Source of the DNA: Dama dama
Taxonomy: Eukaryota; Chordata; Mammalia; Artiodactyla; Cervidae
Reading direction: 5' to 3'
DNA: 64,000 bases
Assembly (NCBI RefSeq): GCF_033118175.1
Contig: NC_083685.1
Span: 118,366,501 to 118,430,500 of the forward strand
Shown here: piece by piece, positions 47,615 through 59,185 of the stretch
Numbering within the stretch: position 1 is the first letter of the stretch
Layout of the letters: each line of letters opens with the position of its first letter
Notes under the pieces: generated by a model
Told to the model about the DNA's origin: nothing
The model's input: only the letters and a program-made list of their open reading frames with translations
The model's database searches: none
Program-made: the position numbers and the translations under genes

Positions 47615-47825
47615 TCATATTATTTTGTAACTTTCAAAGCATCTTCATACATACTTTAGACATGCCTCATTTGATTCTCACAAGAGAGTTGTAACTTTGT
47701 GGAGTAGGGAGAGAAAATATTACTACACTCTTCCTACCAATTAGGAAACTCAAGTTAGAAAGTTCAAGTCCCTTGCCTACAATTAGAGAGCAAGTCCAAG
47801 GTGAGACACAGTGAGCAGCCCAGGT
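47615..47825 (+). mobile_element. MIR SINE, old
   Basis: CTCATTTGATTCTCACAAGA followed by CCAATTAGGAAACTCAAGTT and GTCCCTTGCCTACAATTAGA follows the MIR order. Confidence 0.7.
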
Positions 47826-48799
47826 GTCCTAGTTTCAGTCTTTTCACTTTGTACCAAACGATCTATGGAGTGTGCGTATGCTGAAGCATAGAAAGCTTAG
47901 GGTTCTACACATGGAATGCAAACACCACATGAGGAAGGTCACTAATGTCTGAGTTGTTACCAAAATGGGGACCAGGATCTAAAAGCTCCATATGTACTAC
48001 CACTTCTGTCCAGGACTTATTAATCCTCAACCACCAGGAGCACGAGGGAGAATTAGAAAGCAAGCCTAAAGCCAATCCATCCCAAATCTCCAACAGTCAA
48101 AACTCATACTACAAAGTTCACTTATTCAGCTCCATGCACTTTTACTCATGAGCCCCTTATTCACTCTTACTTTTCTAAAATCCTTTTTGTGTGCACAGTC
48201 AAAACTACATAAATAAAACACAAAGTATAGTTTAAAGAATAATTATGAAGTGAAGATCTATAAACCCAGCATTCAGGTCATCATCGCCAGTATCGAAGAA
48301 GCTCTGCACGTGAACTGCTCTGATCTTAATCTCCTTCCTTTTGCCCTAGAGGGAAGCACTAATTTCACAGATACAGTACCTGCATTTCATCGTGTTGTGA
48401 CCACTGAGGTGTGTACAGATCTCTATGGGGCCACAGGCTCATGACTTCAGGAGTACCATTTACAAAGAATATGAAGCGCGCCCCTTGGTGCCCCCTCCAG
48501 GAAGGCAATGCAGCAGCCCCCTAACTCTACACAATGTGGCTAGTTTTGCCTGTTTCTGAATCTTAGGCAAGTAGATCATAACGTATGTCTGTTTGTTACT
48601 TGCTTCTTTATTTGGCTCAACAGTGTAGTTCTCCATTGTGGTAGTTTGCTCATTTCAGTTGTTGTAGGAAGGCATCTTCACTTTACTGATCTAATCGATG
48701 GCTGCTGTATACATTCATGTCCATCATTCTGGAGCTCAGATGAACAGGAACTTTTCGAGAGAACGTACCTAGGAGGGCAACTACTGTGACCTGGGGCAT

Positions 48800-50020
48800 G
48801 CTGTGTCTTCAACTTTGCTAGAAAGTACCGAGTTTTCCAAGGTGGCCAAACCAATTTACATTATTATCAGTTGTGTATCAGAGTTCATTCTACTCCATGT
48901 TTTTGCTATTTCTTGATTTTGTCTGACATTTTACTTTTTACTAATCTCTTCATATATAGTTTTAATACACATTTCCCTCATTATTAACAAAGTTCAGCAG
49001 TTTTTTCGATTTGTGGACATTTAAGAGTTCCTCTATTCTCATCAAGGGTGTCTATTCTTATTTTCTACCACGTTATCTGGATTTTTTCCGTCTTAACCTG
49101 TAGTAATAACTCTTCATTTCTGGAGAACAATCCTTGGCTGGCTATATGTATACCTTCCCCTCACTCTTTTCACTCTTTTACGTGTGATGGACTAAAGTTC
49201 TTACTTCTAATTTTGTTTAATTTATAAATCTTTTCCTTTGTGGTGAGTATTTTCTGTCTTTAAGAAAGCCTTTCCTACCTTCAGTACTTATCTTTCACAG
49301 TCTTATCTTTACTACAATCTTATCTTTCACAGCCAGGACTTTAATCTTCCTGGAGCTGAGCTTATGAGTTGAGGTTGTGGTTCAAGTTCATGGTTTCCCA
49401 TATATATTCAATTGTGCCAGGACCCTTTATTGAAAAGTCTGTCCTTTTAATGATTCACACTGCCATCCAGGTCATATATCAAGTGTCCGCATATACATAC
49501 GGGTCCTCTTTTACTGTTCTGTACCGACTGGTCTACCTATTCTTGTGTCTGAACCTTACTGTATTAATTAGTGAAGGACTATAATTTAAAGTCTTGATAT
49601 CAGGTTACTGCTGCTGCTGCTAAGTCGCTTCAGTCGTGTCCGATTCTGTGTGACCCCATAGATGGCAGCCCACGAGGCTCCCCCGTCCCTGGGATTCTCC
49701 AGGCAAGAACACTGGAGTGGGTTGCCCTTTCCTTCTCCAATGCATGAAAGTGAAAAGTGAAAGTGAAGTCGCTCAGTTGTGTCTGACTCTTAGCGACCCC
49801 ACAGACTGCAGCCTACCAGGCTCCTCCGTCCACAGGATTTTCCAGGCAAGAATACTGGAGTGGGGTGCCATTGCCTTCTCTGATCAGGTTACTACATAGG
49901 GCAAATCTTCCTTTTCTTCAAAAGTATTACAGTTACTCTGGATCTTTTGAACTTCCATATAAATTTTTTAAAAATCAGCTTGTCAAGCTTTAAAACATCT
50001 CTCTCAGGATTTGATGGCGA
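48800..50020 (-). mobile_element. Old L1 ORF2 fragment, antisense, split by Bov-A2
   Basis: Blocks such as TTGTGCCAGGACCCTTTATT, GAAAAGTCTGTCCTTTTAAT and TAATTTAAAGTCTTGATATC are the reverse of a mammalian L1 ORF2 end region, and the match resumes after 49894 (CATAGGGCAAATCTTCC, GAACTTCCATATAAATTTTT). The Bov-A2 at 49610-49882 lies between these halves. Confidence 0.75.
49610..49882 (-). mobile_element. Bov-A2 SINE (dimer), antisense, with 11-bp target duplication
   Basis: Two Bov-A units (GTCGCTTCAGTCGTGTCCGA and GTCGCTCAGTTGTGTCTGAC) joined by a GAAAGTGAAAAGTGAAAGTG linker. ATCAGGTTACT flanks it exactly at 49599-49609 and 49883-49893. Confidence 0.93.
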
Positions 50021-50226
50021 CCACACTCACTCTATGGATTACTACTGAAGAACTGATAGAACTGATAGTAACACTGGGTGTTGCAGGAAACAGCCTAATG
50101 TACTCAAATTTTATTTTTCCCAAGCAAATTAGTTAACTAATAAAATACCTTGCTATTATAGCACACAATCTCAGGACTCTGGACAGTTGAGGGGTATCAC
50201 ATCCTGCCTTTAAAAAGTACTTTTCT

Positions 50227-50680
50227 AGATGGATGAAACTGGAGCCCATTATACAGAGTGAAGTAAGCCAGAAAGATAAAGACCAATACAGAATACTAAC
50301 ACATATATATGGAATTTAGAAAGATGGTAATGATAACCCTATACACAAAACAGAAAAAGAGACACAGATGTACAGAACAGACTTTTGGACTCTGTGGGAG
50401 AAGGTGAGGGTGGGATGTTTCGAGAGAACAGCATCGAAACATGTATATTATCTAGGGTGAAACAGATCACCAGCCCAGGTTGGATGCATGAGACAAGTGC
50501 TCGGGCCTGGTGCACTGGGAAGACCCAGAGGGAGCGGGTAGAGAGGGAGGTGGGAGGGGGGATCGGGATGGGGAATACATGTAACTCCATGGCTGATTCA
50601 TGTCAATGTATGACAAAAACCACTACAATAGTGTAAAGTAATTAGCCTCCAACTAATAAAAATAAACAACAACAACAAAA
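50227..50680 (+). mobile_element. Ruminant L1 3' end (5'-truncated), sense
   Basis: The end of ORF2 and the 3' UTR: GATGGATGAAACTGGAGCCC, GAGTGAAGTAAGCCAGAAAG, GGGAGGTGGGAGGGGGGATC, and GCCTCCAACTAATAAAAATA then an A-rich tail. A copy of AAGTACTTTTCT lies on both sides. Confidence 0.92.
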
Positions 50681-50692
50681 AAGTACTTTTCT

Positions 50693-50816
50693 GGGAGGGA
50701 GGTGGGAGGGGGGTTCAGGATGGGGAACACATGTACACCCATGGCAGGTTCAAGTCTGTGTATGGCAAAACCAATACAATGTTGTAAAGTAAAATAAATA
50801 AATAAATTTTTTAAAA
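50693..50816 (+). mobile_element. Second, shorter ruminant L1 3' end at the same site
   Basis: Only the last about 120 nt of an L1 (GGGAGGTGGGAGGGGGGTTC, GGGAACACATGTACACCCAT, AAACCAATACAATGTTGTAA, then an A-rich tail), again followed by AAGTACTTTTCT. Confidence 0.88.
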
Positions 50817-50961
50817 AAAGTACTTTTCTTTGACTCTAGGAAGTAGTCATTTCTTAAAACAAGTACATTTTTAAACCTCTGAAAATAAGCACATGTTTTA
50901 AAACTTGCAGCAGATATAAGTAAGATCACTCTAAAGTTAAAAGGGAAGTCACACTACTTAC

Positions 50962-51179
50962 GTGGCCCTGTGTTAACTGAGTGAGCTGAGCCATGGTCAG
51001 TTTCACCTGTCCTTGCTGGGGACGAGGCGGCTGTGAGGTTGAAGGCTGCAGATTCGGGGTGGATGGTCCTGAGGTTAACCCCTTCTGTGCAGGTGTGGAG
51101 GAAACAGTACTAGGGGCAGAGATCGCAGTGGAAACAGGCTGCCCTCTGATGATCTGTGTCACCACCTGCTGAGGAGCAC
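50962..51179 (-). CDS. BPTF: BPTF exon: Ser/Thr/Gln-rich segment
   Basis: Fragment residues 316-388 (GAPQQVVTQIIRGQPVSTAI, then Ser/Thr/Pro-rich sequence, then QPPRPQQGQVKLTMAQLTQL and TQGH). The acceptor is TACATAG and the donor CCAC|GTAAGT. 218 nt, phase 1 to 0. Matches human BPTF with many Ser/Thr changes. Confidence 0.95.
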
Positions 51180-52837
51180 CTATGTAAACAGCAAAACATT
51201 AGAGTGCTTCTGTGCCCTGAGTGGTACTCTGAGTTGAGATTTATCTTTCAACACTTCGCAAGAATGTATTTTCTCAATTTTCAAAAAGACTTATGGGATG
51301 CCAACAGACAGATGCCTTTAGTCATATACCCACATCTGCAGGGCCCACCCGCTTGTCAATGGGTCTGTTTTCACTCAGCTCACTGACCACCTCTCTCCCA
51401 CTCCTGCCGTCTGTAGAAGAGTTAAAAACAAACAAACAAACAATGTTCTTCCTGTGTTCTAAAGCCAAAATGGTAATACGGAAGATTGAAGAGAATATGT
51501 AAAAAATGCCATTAGGCAGTCTTTCCTTAGGAATACAAATTAAAAATAATAACACATAACTAACTAATGTAATTTTTAAACTAAACACATATAATCTGTA
51601 ATATTCTGGGCCAATTATATTTATAAATGAGCTTTTCTTACAGCTATCTGCCAAACAGTTTGGGAGAACCAAGAGGGCAAGGACCCCTATATCCTCAATA
51701 TTAAAGTAATGTGCTTAACTAATGCTTTCATATTTACTGTTCAATAACTTATCTATAGAATGAATGAAATCTAACTGAAATGGCTCTATCATCTTCTTTA
51801 AAAACTGTTTCTCATTTAACCTGATAAAACTGGGAAAAAAAAAATCAGATGGTAATTATTTGGTAGCTAGTTTTATACTTACAAAGTTTGAATTCATTAT
51901 TCATTAGTAAATAACATCATATTTCTGAAGTTTTATGTTCACATCCTGTTTGCCCTTTTGTGTCTACATATAGATTTCTGTGTATATTTTTTAATGATTT
52001 GGTGGTTAATATTATGCATTATGTATAAAATTAAATCTAATTTGACCCTTAGAACACTTTCCCCTTTTCTTTTTTTGAATAACACCATGGTGAAATCCCT
52101 GCTTATAAATTTTTTTGTGCTTCTAATTATTTCCTTAGAATGAACTCCTCCCAAAGAGACTGTGTTCACAGTATGCACACAATACTAAATTGAATTTTAG
52201 AAAGGTTATACTCATTCATAATCCCCCCACCACTGGGTACTCATTTCATTGAACTTTTGCCAGCCCTGTCACTAAAGTAACATATTCCAGCAATCAGAAA
52301 TAGTATGACAGCATCACAGTGCCTGCATTTCTTCAGTTGGGCTAGCTTCCTTTGGTAGCATGCTTCTGAATTCTGGTGGCTTGTAAAATATGCTTTAAAA
52401 ACTGGCAGGATAAGTTTTCTTTCTTTTCTCTTTTTTCTAAACTTTTCCTGGTTATTGTCATCCATTGATTCATTAAAATGAATCGAAAAATAGTATAGTA
52501 TATGTAGACAAGTGCCTGAATTTAAGAACTTCTGGACCCCAACACTATGTTCTTGTACTGAAGTTCCAAGAAAAGTTCATGAAAAGGTACTTCATCATCT
52601 TGTACTGATACAATGTCATCATAAACACAGATGGATAAAAGGGTTGGTACTGACTGGTTTATGATGTAATTCAGATGATCCCCCATATGTACATGTTAAA
52701 TTTATTTTTAGACCATTGAAATGCAAATTCAAAAATTTTAAAACACTTTTTACTCCATCTTGGGAATGTTTGACTTTGGGAAAGGCTAACGAGTGTGGTG
52801 GTAGGAATAGGGATACGCTGACCAGCACACACTCAGT

Positions 52838-52921
52838 CAGACACACACACACACACACACTCAGTCAGACACACACACACACACACACACACTCAGTCAG
52901 ACACACACACACACTCAGTCA

Positions 52922-52990
<69 letters not shown>
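52838..52990. repeat. Compound (CA)n / ACTCAGTCAG / (CT)n microsatellite
   Basis: CA runs are broken at intervals by ACTCAGTCAG units, then change to a CT run of about 38 nt (52953-52990) that leads directly into the 80-bp array. Confidence 0.92.
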
Positions 52991-52996
<6 letters not shown>

Positions 52997-53332
52997 CATC
53001 TCCTTGACCACAGGGAAACGCTGACCTGCACATACTCACACACAAACACACACACAGCACACATCCACGCTCCCTCCATCTCTCTGACCACAGGGAAACG
53101 CTGACCTGCACATACTCACACACAAACACACACACAGCACACATCCACGCTCCCTCCATCTCTCTGACCACAGGGAAACGCTGACCTGCACATACTCACA
53201 CACAAACACACACACAGCACACATCCACGCTCCCTCCATCTCTCTGACCACAGGGAAACGCTGACCTGCACATACTCACACACAAACACACACACAGCAC
53301 ACATCCACGCTCCCTCCATCTCTCTGACCACA
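52991..53332. repeat. 80-bp minisatellite, 4.3 copies
   Basis: Units start at 52991, 53071, 53151, 53231 and 53311 (partial) with TCCCTCCATCTCTCTGACCA. The second, third and fourth units look identical by eye; the first differs at TCCTTGACC. Each unit contains its own CA-rich part. The long minus-strand frames here (53036-53331) are an effect of the repeat. Confidence 0.95.
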
Positions 53333-53882
53333 ACTCCAAAGAATCTTCACTGGGCACCCCCAGCCCCACGGCCACCTTGCTTTTCATACAACACACCAGA
53401 CATAGTCATATATATTCACATATGCAAGCCTATTATCACTTATCATCTATTAACTTTTTTTCTTCTTTATGTGAGTTTTATCTGCTCTTTACCTTTATCT
53501 GCCTGATAGCTATTTTTAAACACAAATAGATAGTAAATTTCATCAATCGTCATTGTAGTATTAACTGAAATAATGAAGCATACTCTCTTCTCTGGGATAA
53601 ATTTTGCTTAAGCCTTAGGGGACTGCTGTTTCAAAAAAATACCAAGCCATGTTTTATACTAGAATTATGCTAAATCTGTAAAATGAATGGGAAAAAAAAA
53701 TCAATCCCACCCCCTGCCCTTATGCCCTGAAACTATTTCTTATAAGAAAGAAATTGTTTTCCAACCAATTCAGAGAATTTTACCAATAAACCTACGAGGT
53801 CTAGAATTCTTTTTTGTAGGTAACAGTATGGCAACTTCCCAAATCTCTTTCCTTGATATGAGTCATTAAGACTTGAAATTTA

Positions 53883-54007
53883 GGGGACTTCCCTGGTGGT
53901 CCGGTGGCTTCCAATGCTTCCATCGCAGGAAGGCGAGGGTTCGATCCCTGGTTAGGAGACTAAGATCCCATATACCATGTGGCATGGCCAAAACAATTTT
54001 TTAAAAA
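53883..54007 (+). mobile_element. CHR-type SINE, sense
   Basis: Head GGGGACTTCCCTGGTGGTCC, B-box region GGTTCGATCCCTGGTTAGGA, A-rich tail. Confidence 0.85.
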
Positions 54008-55226
54008 GACTAGGAATTTATAAACATAGTATATAATTATGCCTTGTTATTCAAAAAGATTTAGTTCATTCTATTTTTATGGCACTTTCTCATTCCTACT
54101 TTTAGTAAACTAGCATTTTGTTTCCTTTTGTCAAGATCAGACTTGCAAAAGAAAGAGTTTAATATTTGCCTTTTCTGCCTTATTATCATTATTACTTGTA
54201 TTTATTTTACTTCCTCCTATTTTCATTAAGACTTGTTTTATATATTTTTCTAACTTCCGATTAAGATTTAATATGGGTTTTTGAGTCTGTTTTGTTCACC
54301 AACATGTTTCAATTGCCTAGAATAGGTGCTCAAATATTTGTTGAATGAATGAATTTGCCTCTCAGTTCAACTTTACAGCCTGGCTTAATTGCTATTTGAT
54401 AATCTGTGATGACACATTTTCTTTAACATAAAAGTTACTTTTGAAAACATATGTTTTTAAATTCCAAGCAAATAAAAGTTATTAGTATAATACCTTAATA
54501 TTAATTTCTAGATTCACTACAAAAAATGTAGCCTATACATATTCTACTTTTTGAAATTCATCAAGGTTTTACCTATGGCTCATTTTAAGACCATTTTCAT
54601 AGGAACAGCTCTTAAGTATTTACAACTAATGTGTATTCCTAAAGGTACAAAATTGATACAGTCTGGTTCTGGTCTAATCCTTCCTTGATTTCATATAGTT
54701 TTTGCTTTATACACTTCAATGACATCTTATTTAAAGACACAACATTACATCTTCACTGAAATCTTTAGCTTTAAGCCAAAATAAATAAAATGACCCTTTG
54801 TGTCCTAGTTGTTTTTTTTTAAATTTTTAATTTGACTTTGTTCAGTATTAATAGGATTATTGATGTCTTCTCTCTCCCCCTTCTTTTTTTTTTCTTTTTT
54901 TTTGTCCTTTATTTCATGTATCCTTAACTGTCTTTTTTTTTTAAAAAAACCTTTTGTGGTAATCTGCTTTTAGGTACATTCTCATAAAGGTTTTTCCACT
55001 CAGTCTTTATTGGCTTCAACTTTTAATATTTGAGCTTTAACATTTACATTAAAAAGGGCAGGGATTGCCTTTGTAATTTTGTCTCATGCTTTCCATTTAA
55101 ATGCTTCTTAGCCATTTCTTTGATTTTATCTGTCCTTTACCACAGACTGATTTCTTTGCTCATTCTCTTTACGCCAATGATTTCAATGTATATATCCCAT
55201 TAAATAGAGGTTTTAAGAACATTTTA

Positions 55227-55815
55227 TTTTATTTATTTTTTTTTTTAAGTCTTGGGTTTAATTGTATTCTTTTTTTTTTTTTAATTAGTTGGAGGCTAAT
55301 TACTTCACAGCATTTCAGTGGGTTTTGTCATACATTGATATGAATCAGCCATAGATTTATACGTATTCCCCATCCCGATCCCCCCTCCCACCTCCCTCTC
55401 CACCCGATTCTTCTGGGTCTTCCCAGTGCACCAGGCCCGAGCACTTGTCTCATGCATCCCACCTGAGCTGGTGATCTGTTTCACCATAGATAGTATACAT
55501 GCTGTTCTTTTAAAATATCCCACCCTCACATTCTCCCACAGAGTTCAAAAGTCTCTTCTGTATTTCTGTGTCTCTTTTTCTGTTTTGCATATAGGGTTAT
55601 TGTTACCATCTTTCTAAATTCCATATATATGTGTTAGTATGCTGTAATGTTCTTTATCTTTCTGGCTTACTTCACTCTGTATAAGGGGCTCCAGTTTCAT
55701 CCATCTCATTAGGACTGGTTCAAATGAATTCTTTTTAATGGCTGAGTAATATTCCATGGTGTATATGTACCACAGCTTCCTTATCCATTCATCTGCTGAT
55801 GGGCATCTAGGTTGC
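55227..55815 (-). mobile_element. Ruminant L1 3' end, antisense to plus strand, with 15-bp target duplication
   Basis: Reverse of the L1 3' UTR and ORF2 end: a T-rich start, TTAGTTGGAGGCTAATTACT, CCCCCTCCCACCTCCCTCTC, then GGGGCTCCAGTTTCATCCAT and TAATATTCCATGGTGTATAT. TTTAAGAACATTTTA flanks it exactly at 55212-55226 and 55816-55830. In the BPTF transcript it is in sense orientation. Confidence 0.94.
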
Positions 55816-56045
55816 TTTAAGAACATTTTAAACAAGTATACTTGAATCTGCTTTTCTCTTATTGACAATACCAGAAATGAAGTAAAATCGATTGGGACAT
55901 CCCATGATATATCAGAAATTTAGTATGCTTTGAAATCTTAATTCATATTGGTATTCAGAAATATGTGGAATGCCAAATACAAAATATTATAGATTTCCTA
56001 CACTGGCTGTAGATGTAAAGTGACAATGCTGGGGAGGATGAATAC

Positions 56046-56154
56046 CTGGCTGTACCATCACAGGTGTCCGAATAATTGCCTTTCCTAGTGTTGACTGCTG
56101 GAGTGGAGCTCTAATCACCGTCATACCAGGGCGGATCTGAGGCCCTGTGATGAC
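56046..56154 (-). CDS. BPTF: BPTF exon
   Basis: Fragment residues 280-315 (VITGPQIRPGMTVIRTPLQQ, then STLGKAIIRTPVMVQP). Pro/Gln-rich with an RTPxxQ / RTPVxVQ echo. The acceptor is CTACAA reversed, that is TTTGTAG, and the donor CCAG|GTATT. 109 nt, phase 0 to 1. Confidence 0.95.
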
Positions 56155-57048
56155 CTACAAATGACACAAAGGACAAGGAATTAAATGTTTTTAAAAGACT
56201 AGAGCATGATGGACTCACGAACAGAGATCTTTAAACATTCTATATTGATAAACATGTCTACAGAAATGACAGAGACTCTTGGACATTACATATTAAATTA
56301 TATGAAACATCAGAATAAAGACAAAATTTTGAGGGGAGAAAATAGAATTTAAATCAGATCATACGACATTCCTCATCACTGACACCAAGAATAGCCTACA
56401 GACTAAAAGAAAAGAACAAGACCCAGGAAAGCTTGCTCTATAACCACCACAGTTGCTCATAGGAAAACGAGGAGTCCTATTTTTCCTGAGCGCCAATCCT
56501 TATCTGTAACCCAGAGAACACAGGAGCAAGATCGGAAGCCAAAAGCTCTTTCATACTTTAAAAGAAAGACTATGGAGCATATTACTTTCAGTGTTATGTT
56601 TAGAACATTCTCAAGTCTGCAAAACATTAAACCTTTTTCATAATACTAGTGTCAAAGAAATGATGTATCTAATATGCATGCGTATCAGTTGATAGCCTAG
56701 TTTCAGGGTTGTGGATAGTATTTTTCACTCTACTTCTTAGTTGTACTGAATGTTCTCCTGGGTGATCCAGTGTTCCCCACTGTTTTCAATTAAGAAACAT
56801 TTTTGTAAAATCCTGGAAAAGCAATCTTTATGATTCATAAATGTGCTAATGTGCTATTAACAAAATGTTAAAAATGGACAGTTCACTAGAAATATAACTA
56901 ACAGATTTTTTAAAAAATCAATACTTTGTCACAGAGAAAGTAAAGGGCAAAGAACAATTAGGAGCTGGATTAATCCCGGAGGAGGCCATTCTAAAAACTC
57001 CAACCAATGTGGTTGTTAACATCAAATAAACCTGTAAAGGACTCTTAC
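56155..57048 (-). other. BPTF: BPTF intron, 894 nt
   Basis: No recognised repeat or coding signal. Confidence 0.85.
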
Positions 57049-57200
57049 TTGGGAAGCAGTTGTGGTTCCTCCAGAGCCTGAGGTATTGGGCCTAATGGTG
57101 ACTGTTGCTGTCCTGGGCTGGAATGAAGTAAAGGTTTGCTGACTTGTACCTGTACTCGATGGAATGATACCCAGGACTTTCTGCTGTACTTGAACAACGC
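57049..57200 (-). CDS. BPTF: BPTF exon
   Basis: Fragment residues 229-279 (GVVQVQQKVLGIIPSSTGTS, QQTFTSFQPRTATVTIRPNT, then SGSGGTTTASQ). The acceptor is TTTTTTTAAG and the donor TCCCAA|GTAAG. 152 nt, phase 1 to 0. In human the sequence GVVQVQQKV follows either the cassette exon or directly the exon at 57940-58186. Confidence 0.95.
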
Positions 57201-57416
57201 CTTAAAAAAAAGACGAAGAAGTCATTAATAACCGCTTCTTTAGTAACACCTCAGGTACTGCTCGGTTTCTGAGGAGAAACTAGGTGTGGCGGGGGGTTTT
57301 AGTGGGCTACATAAAATGTGAGATCCGAAGACTGAAATCAGTGAAAAGGAAATGAAAAGTAATGGCAACAGCATGATCTGGCAAATGTGAGTTGAAACTC
57401 TCCACATGTCCCTTAC
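57201..57416 (-). other. BPTF: BPTF intron, 216 nt
   Basis: Short intron; nothing else seen. Confidence 0.85.
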
Positions 57417-57578
57417 CTCCTTGTGTTGCCGGCACATTTACAGCGACAATCTTGCTGTTTGCAGGAAGTGGAAGTTTGGTAATTACTTTTCCTGCCATAG
57501 TGACTGGATTGCCTGTAATTTGGAACGTCTGACCTGTGCTGGCAATGGTTGTAGCAGATGTGGCAGCTGTGCTGGTGG
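57417..57578 (-). CDS. BPTF: BPTF probable cassette exon (phase 1 on both sides)
   Basis: Fragment residues 175-228 (ATSTAATSATTIASTGQTFQ, then ITGNPVTMAGKVITKLPLPA and NSKIVAVNVPATQG). 162 nt, phase 1 on both sides, so it can be left out in frame: SNS-G would then join GVVQVQQ directly. The acceptor is ACCCCATTAG, the donor GGAG|GTAAGG. I recall human BPTF isoforms both with and without related sequence, so the exon is real but probably optional. Confidence 0.88.
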
Positions 57579-57939
57579 CTAATGGGGTATAAGACATTCG
57601 ATAAGCTTCAGATTTAAAATAACCAGCAACGCAGTGACTTCTAGGAAGGCACCAATGCATGAAATGTGGCTCATTTTTGTATTTTTAAGAAAAACATTCC
57701 ACTCCACTCAAAGTAAGTGAACCATGTAAATGTTGAAAGTGAAATAATGTAAGAGAGGAGTTTTGCTAATGTAATATTAGGAACATTATCTGTAACAAAC
57801 CTACTGTTACAGTTGGTTTGCTCAACCAGCTGCAGAAGAAAAAGAATTTTCTTAAGAAAAGTTTCATTTCAGTAGGTAAAGGACTGAAATTTCTTTTTCT
57901 TGAATGAAAGCAATCTTTTATTTAATCACAGGTGTGTAC
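57579..57939 (-). other. BPTF: BPTF intron, 361 nt
   Basis: Short intron; nothing else seen. Confidence 0.85.
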
Positions 57940-58186
57940 CTGAATTTGACTGGCCTTGCTTAACCCAGGTGGCAAAGGTTTGATGAAAGTTCTTGTTCTG
58001 CTGGAATGTTACTGTAGCGGGAGATCCAACTTTAGTAGTTAGTACCATTTTAGTTCCAGTTGTAACCGAGCCACTTATGGGGGCCACCATGACTTTCTGT
58101 GCTGGAGAGATGGTACTAGTTGTACTGTTTGTTGGGGAAGTAGTAGAAGCTGCAATCACTGTAGGCTTCTGCTGTTCCAATCGTTT
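57940..58186 (-). CDS. BPTF: BPTF exon: Ser/Thr-rich segment
   Basis: Fragment residues 93-174 (KRLEQQKPTVIAASTTSPTN, a Ser/Thr stretch, KVMVAPISGSVTTGTKMVLT, then FQQNKNFHQTFATWVKQGQS). The acceptor is TTTTCTAG and the donor TTCAG|GTACAC. 247 nt, phase 0 to 1. Confidence 0.95.
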
Positions 58187-58631
58187 CTAGAAAAGTCAGG
58201 GAGAGAAATCATGAACAAACATCATTTCAAATAAAAACACCATTCTGTAAGAAGTCCAGTCACAATTCCTTCTAAGAAACTGCACCGAACTTCTAAAAAT
58301 ACTTTACTTCTAAAAATGTGCTCATATAAACTCACACCTGAATTTAATTTCTTGAGGAAGGCAATACTTTTATGACTCTAAATCACATATACTTTATTAA
58401 AAATAGCTTTTCACAACAAAAATTTGAAATGATCATGTTTTTTCCAGTCTATGTAAAGGTCCAAGCTCTCAGACTGAAAACACAAGAGACATGGGTGATC
58501 TTACTAGACACAAGGATATTGTGCAACTCGGTGGTGGGGTTTAGAATAGACAGCAAATGATGGGCCTGTAAAAAGATTCGGTTTTATCATGATGCTCATT
58601 TATCCAATAATAGAGAATGAGTCAATATTTG

Positions 58632-58755
58632 GGGGGGCGGGGGAGCTTTTCCATGTGACACGCAGAATCTTAATTCCCTGACCAGGGATTGAACCCAAGT
58701 TCCTTGTAGTGAAAGAGTGGAGTTTTAAACACTGAGCCAGTAGGGAAGTCCCCAA
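58632..58755 (-). mobile_element. CHR-type SINE, antisense
   Basis: A G-rich start, then CAGAATCTTAATTCCCTGAC, a reverse B-box region and an inverted head AGCCAGTAGGGAAGTCCCC. Confidence 0.82.
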
Positions 58756-59054
58756 GAACAGGTCAATGTTTAAATATCACTATTCAAGTTGGCAAACCTG
58801 CAATCAAGCAAGCTGAAAATTATAAACAATTTTTCTAGACTTATATTTTTCAGTTCAAGTATTTTTACATAAAAATCCTTAAGGCTATTTTATACAGAAT
58901 GGTATAATCTGATCTTTCAGACTATAGGGTTATCAAAGACAATGCTTCTTTTCCCATAGATTGCCGCCTTTTTCTGACAGCTTACTGACATGATGGCTTA
59001 CGTTTACACATGTAAAAACCACAGATGGCATTGACTACAAACCTGGTGGGAGAC

Positions 59055-59185
59055 CTTTTACCTTCATTATCCTATTTAATGTTTGGATCTTTAAATTATG
59101 ATTGAAAGATGAGGAAACTGAGACTCAGTTTGTAAAACTAGTCTAAGGTCACAAAGCTAGTACATGGTGGAGCTGAGTTGTGTAC
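59055..59185 (+). mobile_element. MIR SINE, old
   Basis: TTCATTATCCTATTTAATGT, GATGAGGAAACTGAGACTCA, AGGTCACAAAGCTAGTACAT: a clear MIR core. Confidence 0.82.

Larger units (their letters stand above)
47246..50961 (-). other. BPTF: BPTF intron rich in LINE/SINE insertions
   Basis: 3.7 kb. Holds a MIR, an old antisense L1 split by a Bov-A2, and two young L1 3' ends at one target site; all are listed separately. Confidence 0.85.
51180..56045 (-). other. BPTF: BPTF intron, 4.9 kb
   Basis: Contains the complex CA/CT microsatellite and 80-bp minisatellite (52838-53332), a CHR-type SINE and a full set of L1 insertion marks at 55212-55830. Remaining sequence is AT-rich without coding signal. Confidence 0.85.

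Noticed and set aside
52838..53332. CRISPR-like array
   Set aside because: The repeats are contiguous 80-bp units without variable spacers, in a mammalian intron; it is a minisatellite.
53036..53396. Repeated 71-residue frames with Cys/Val-rich repeats
   Set aside because: A direct translation of the 80-bp minisatellite, no gene.
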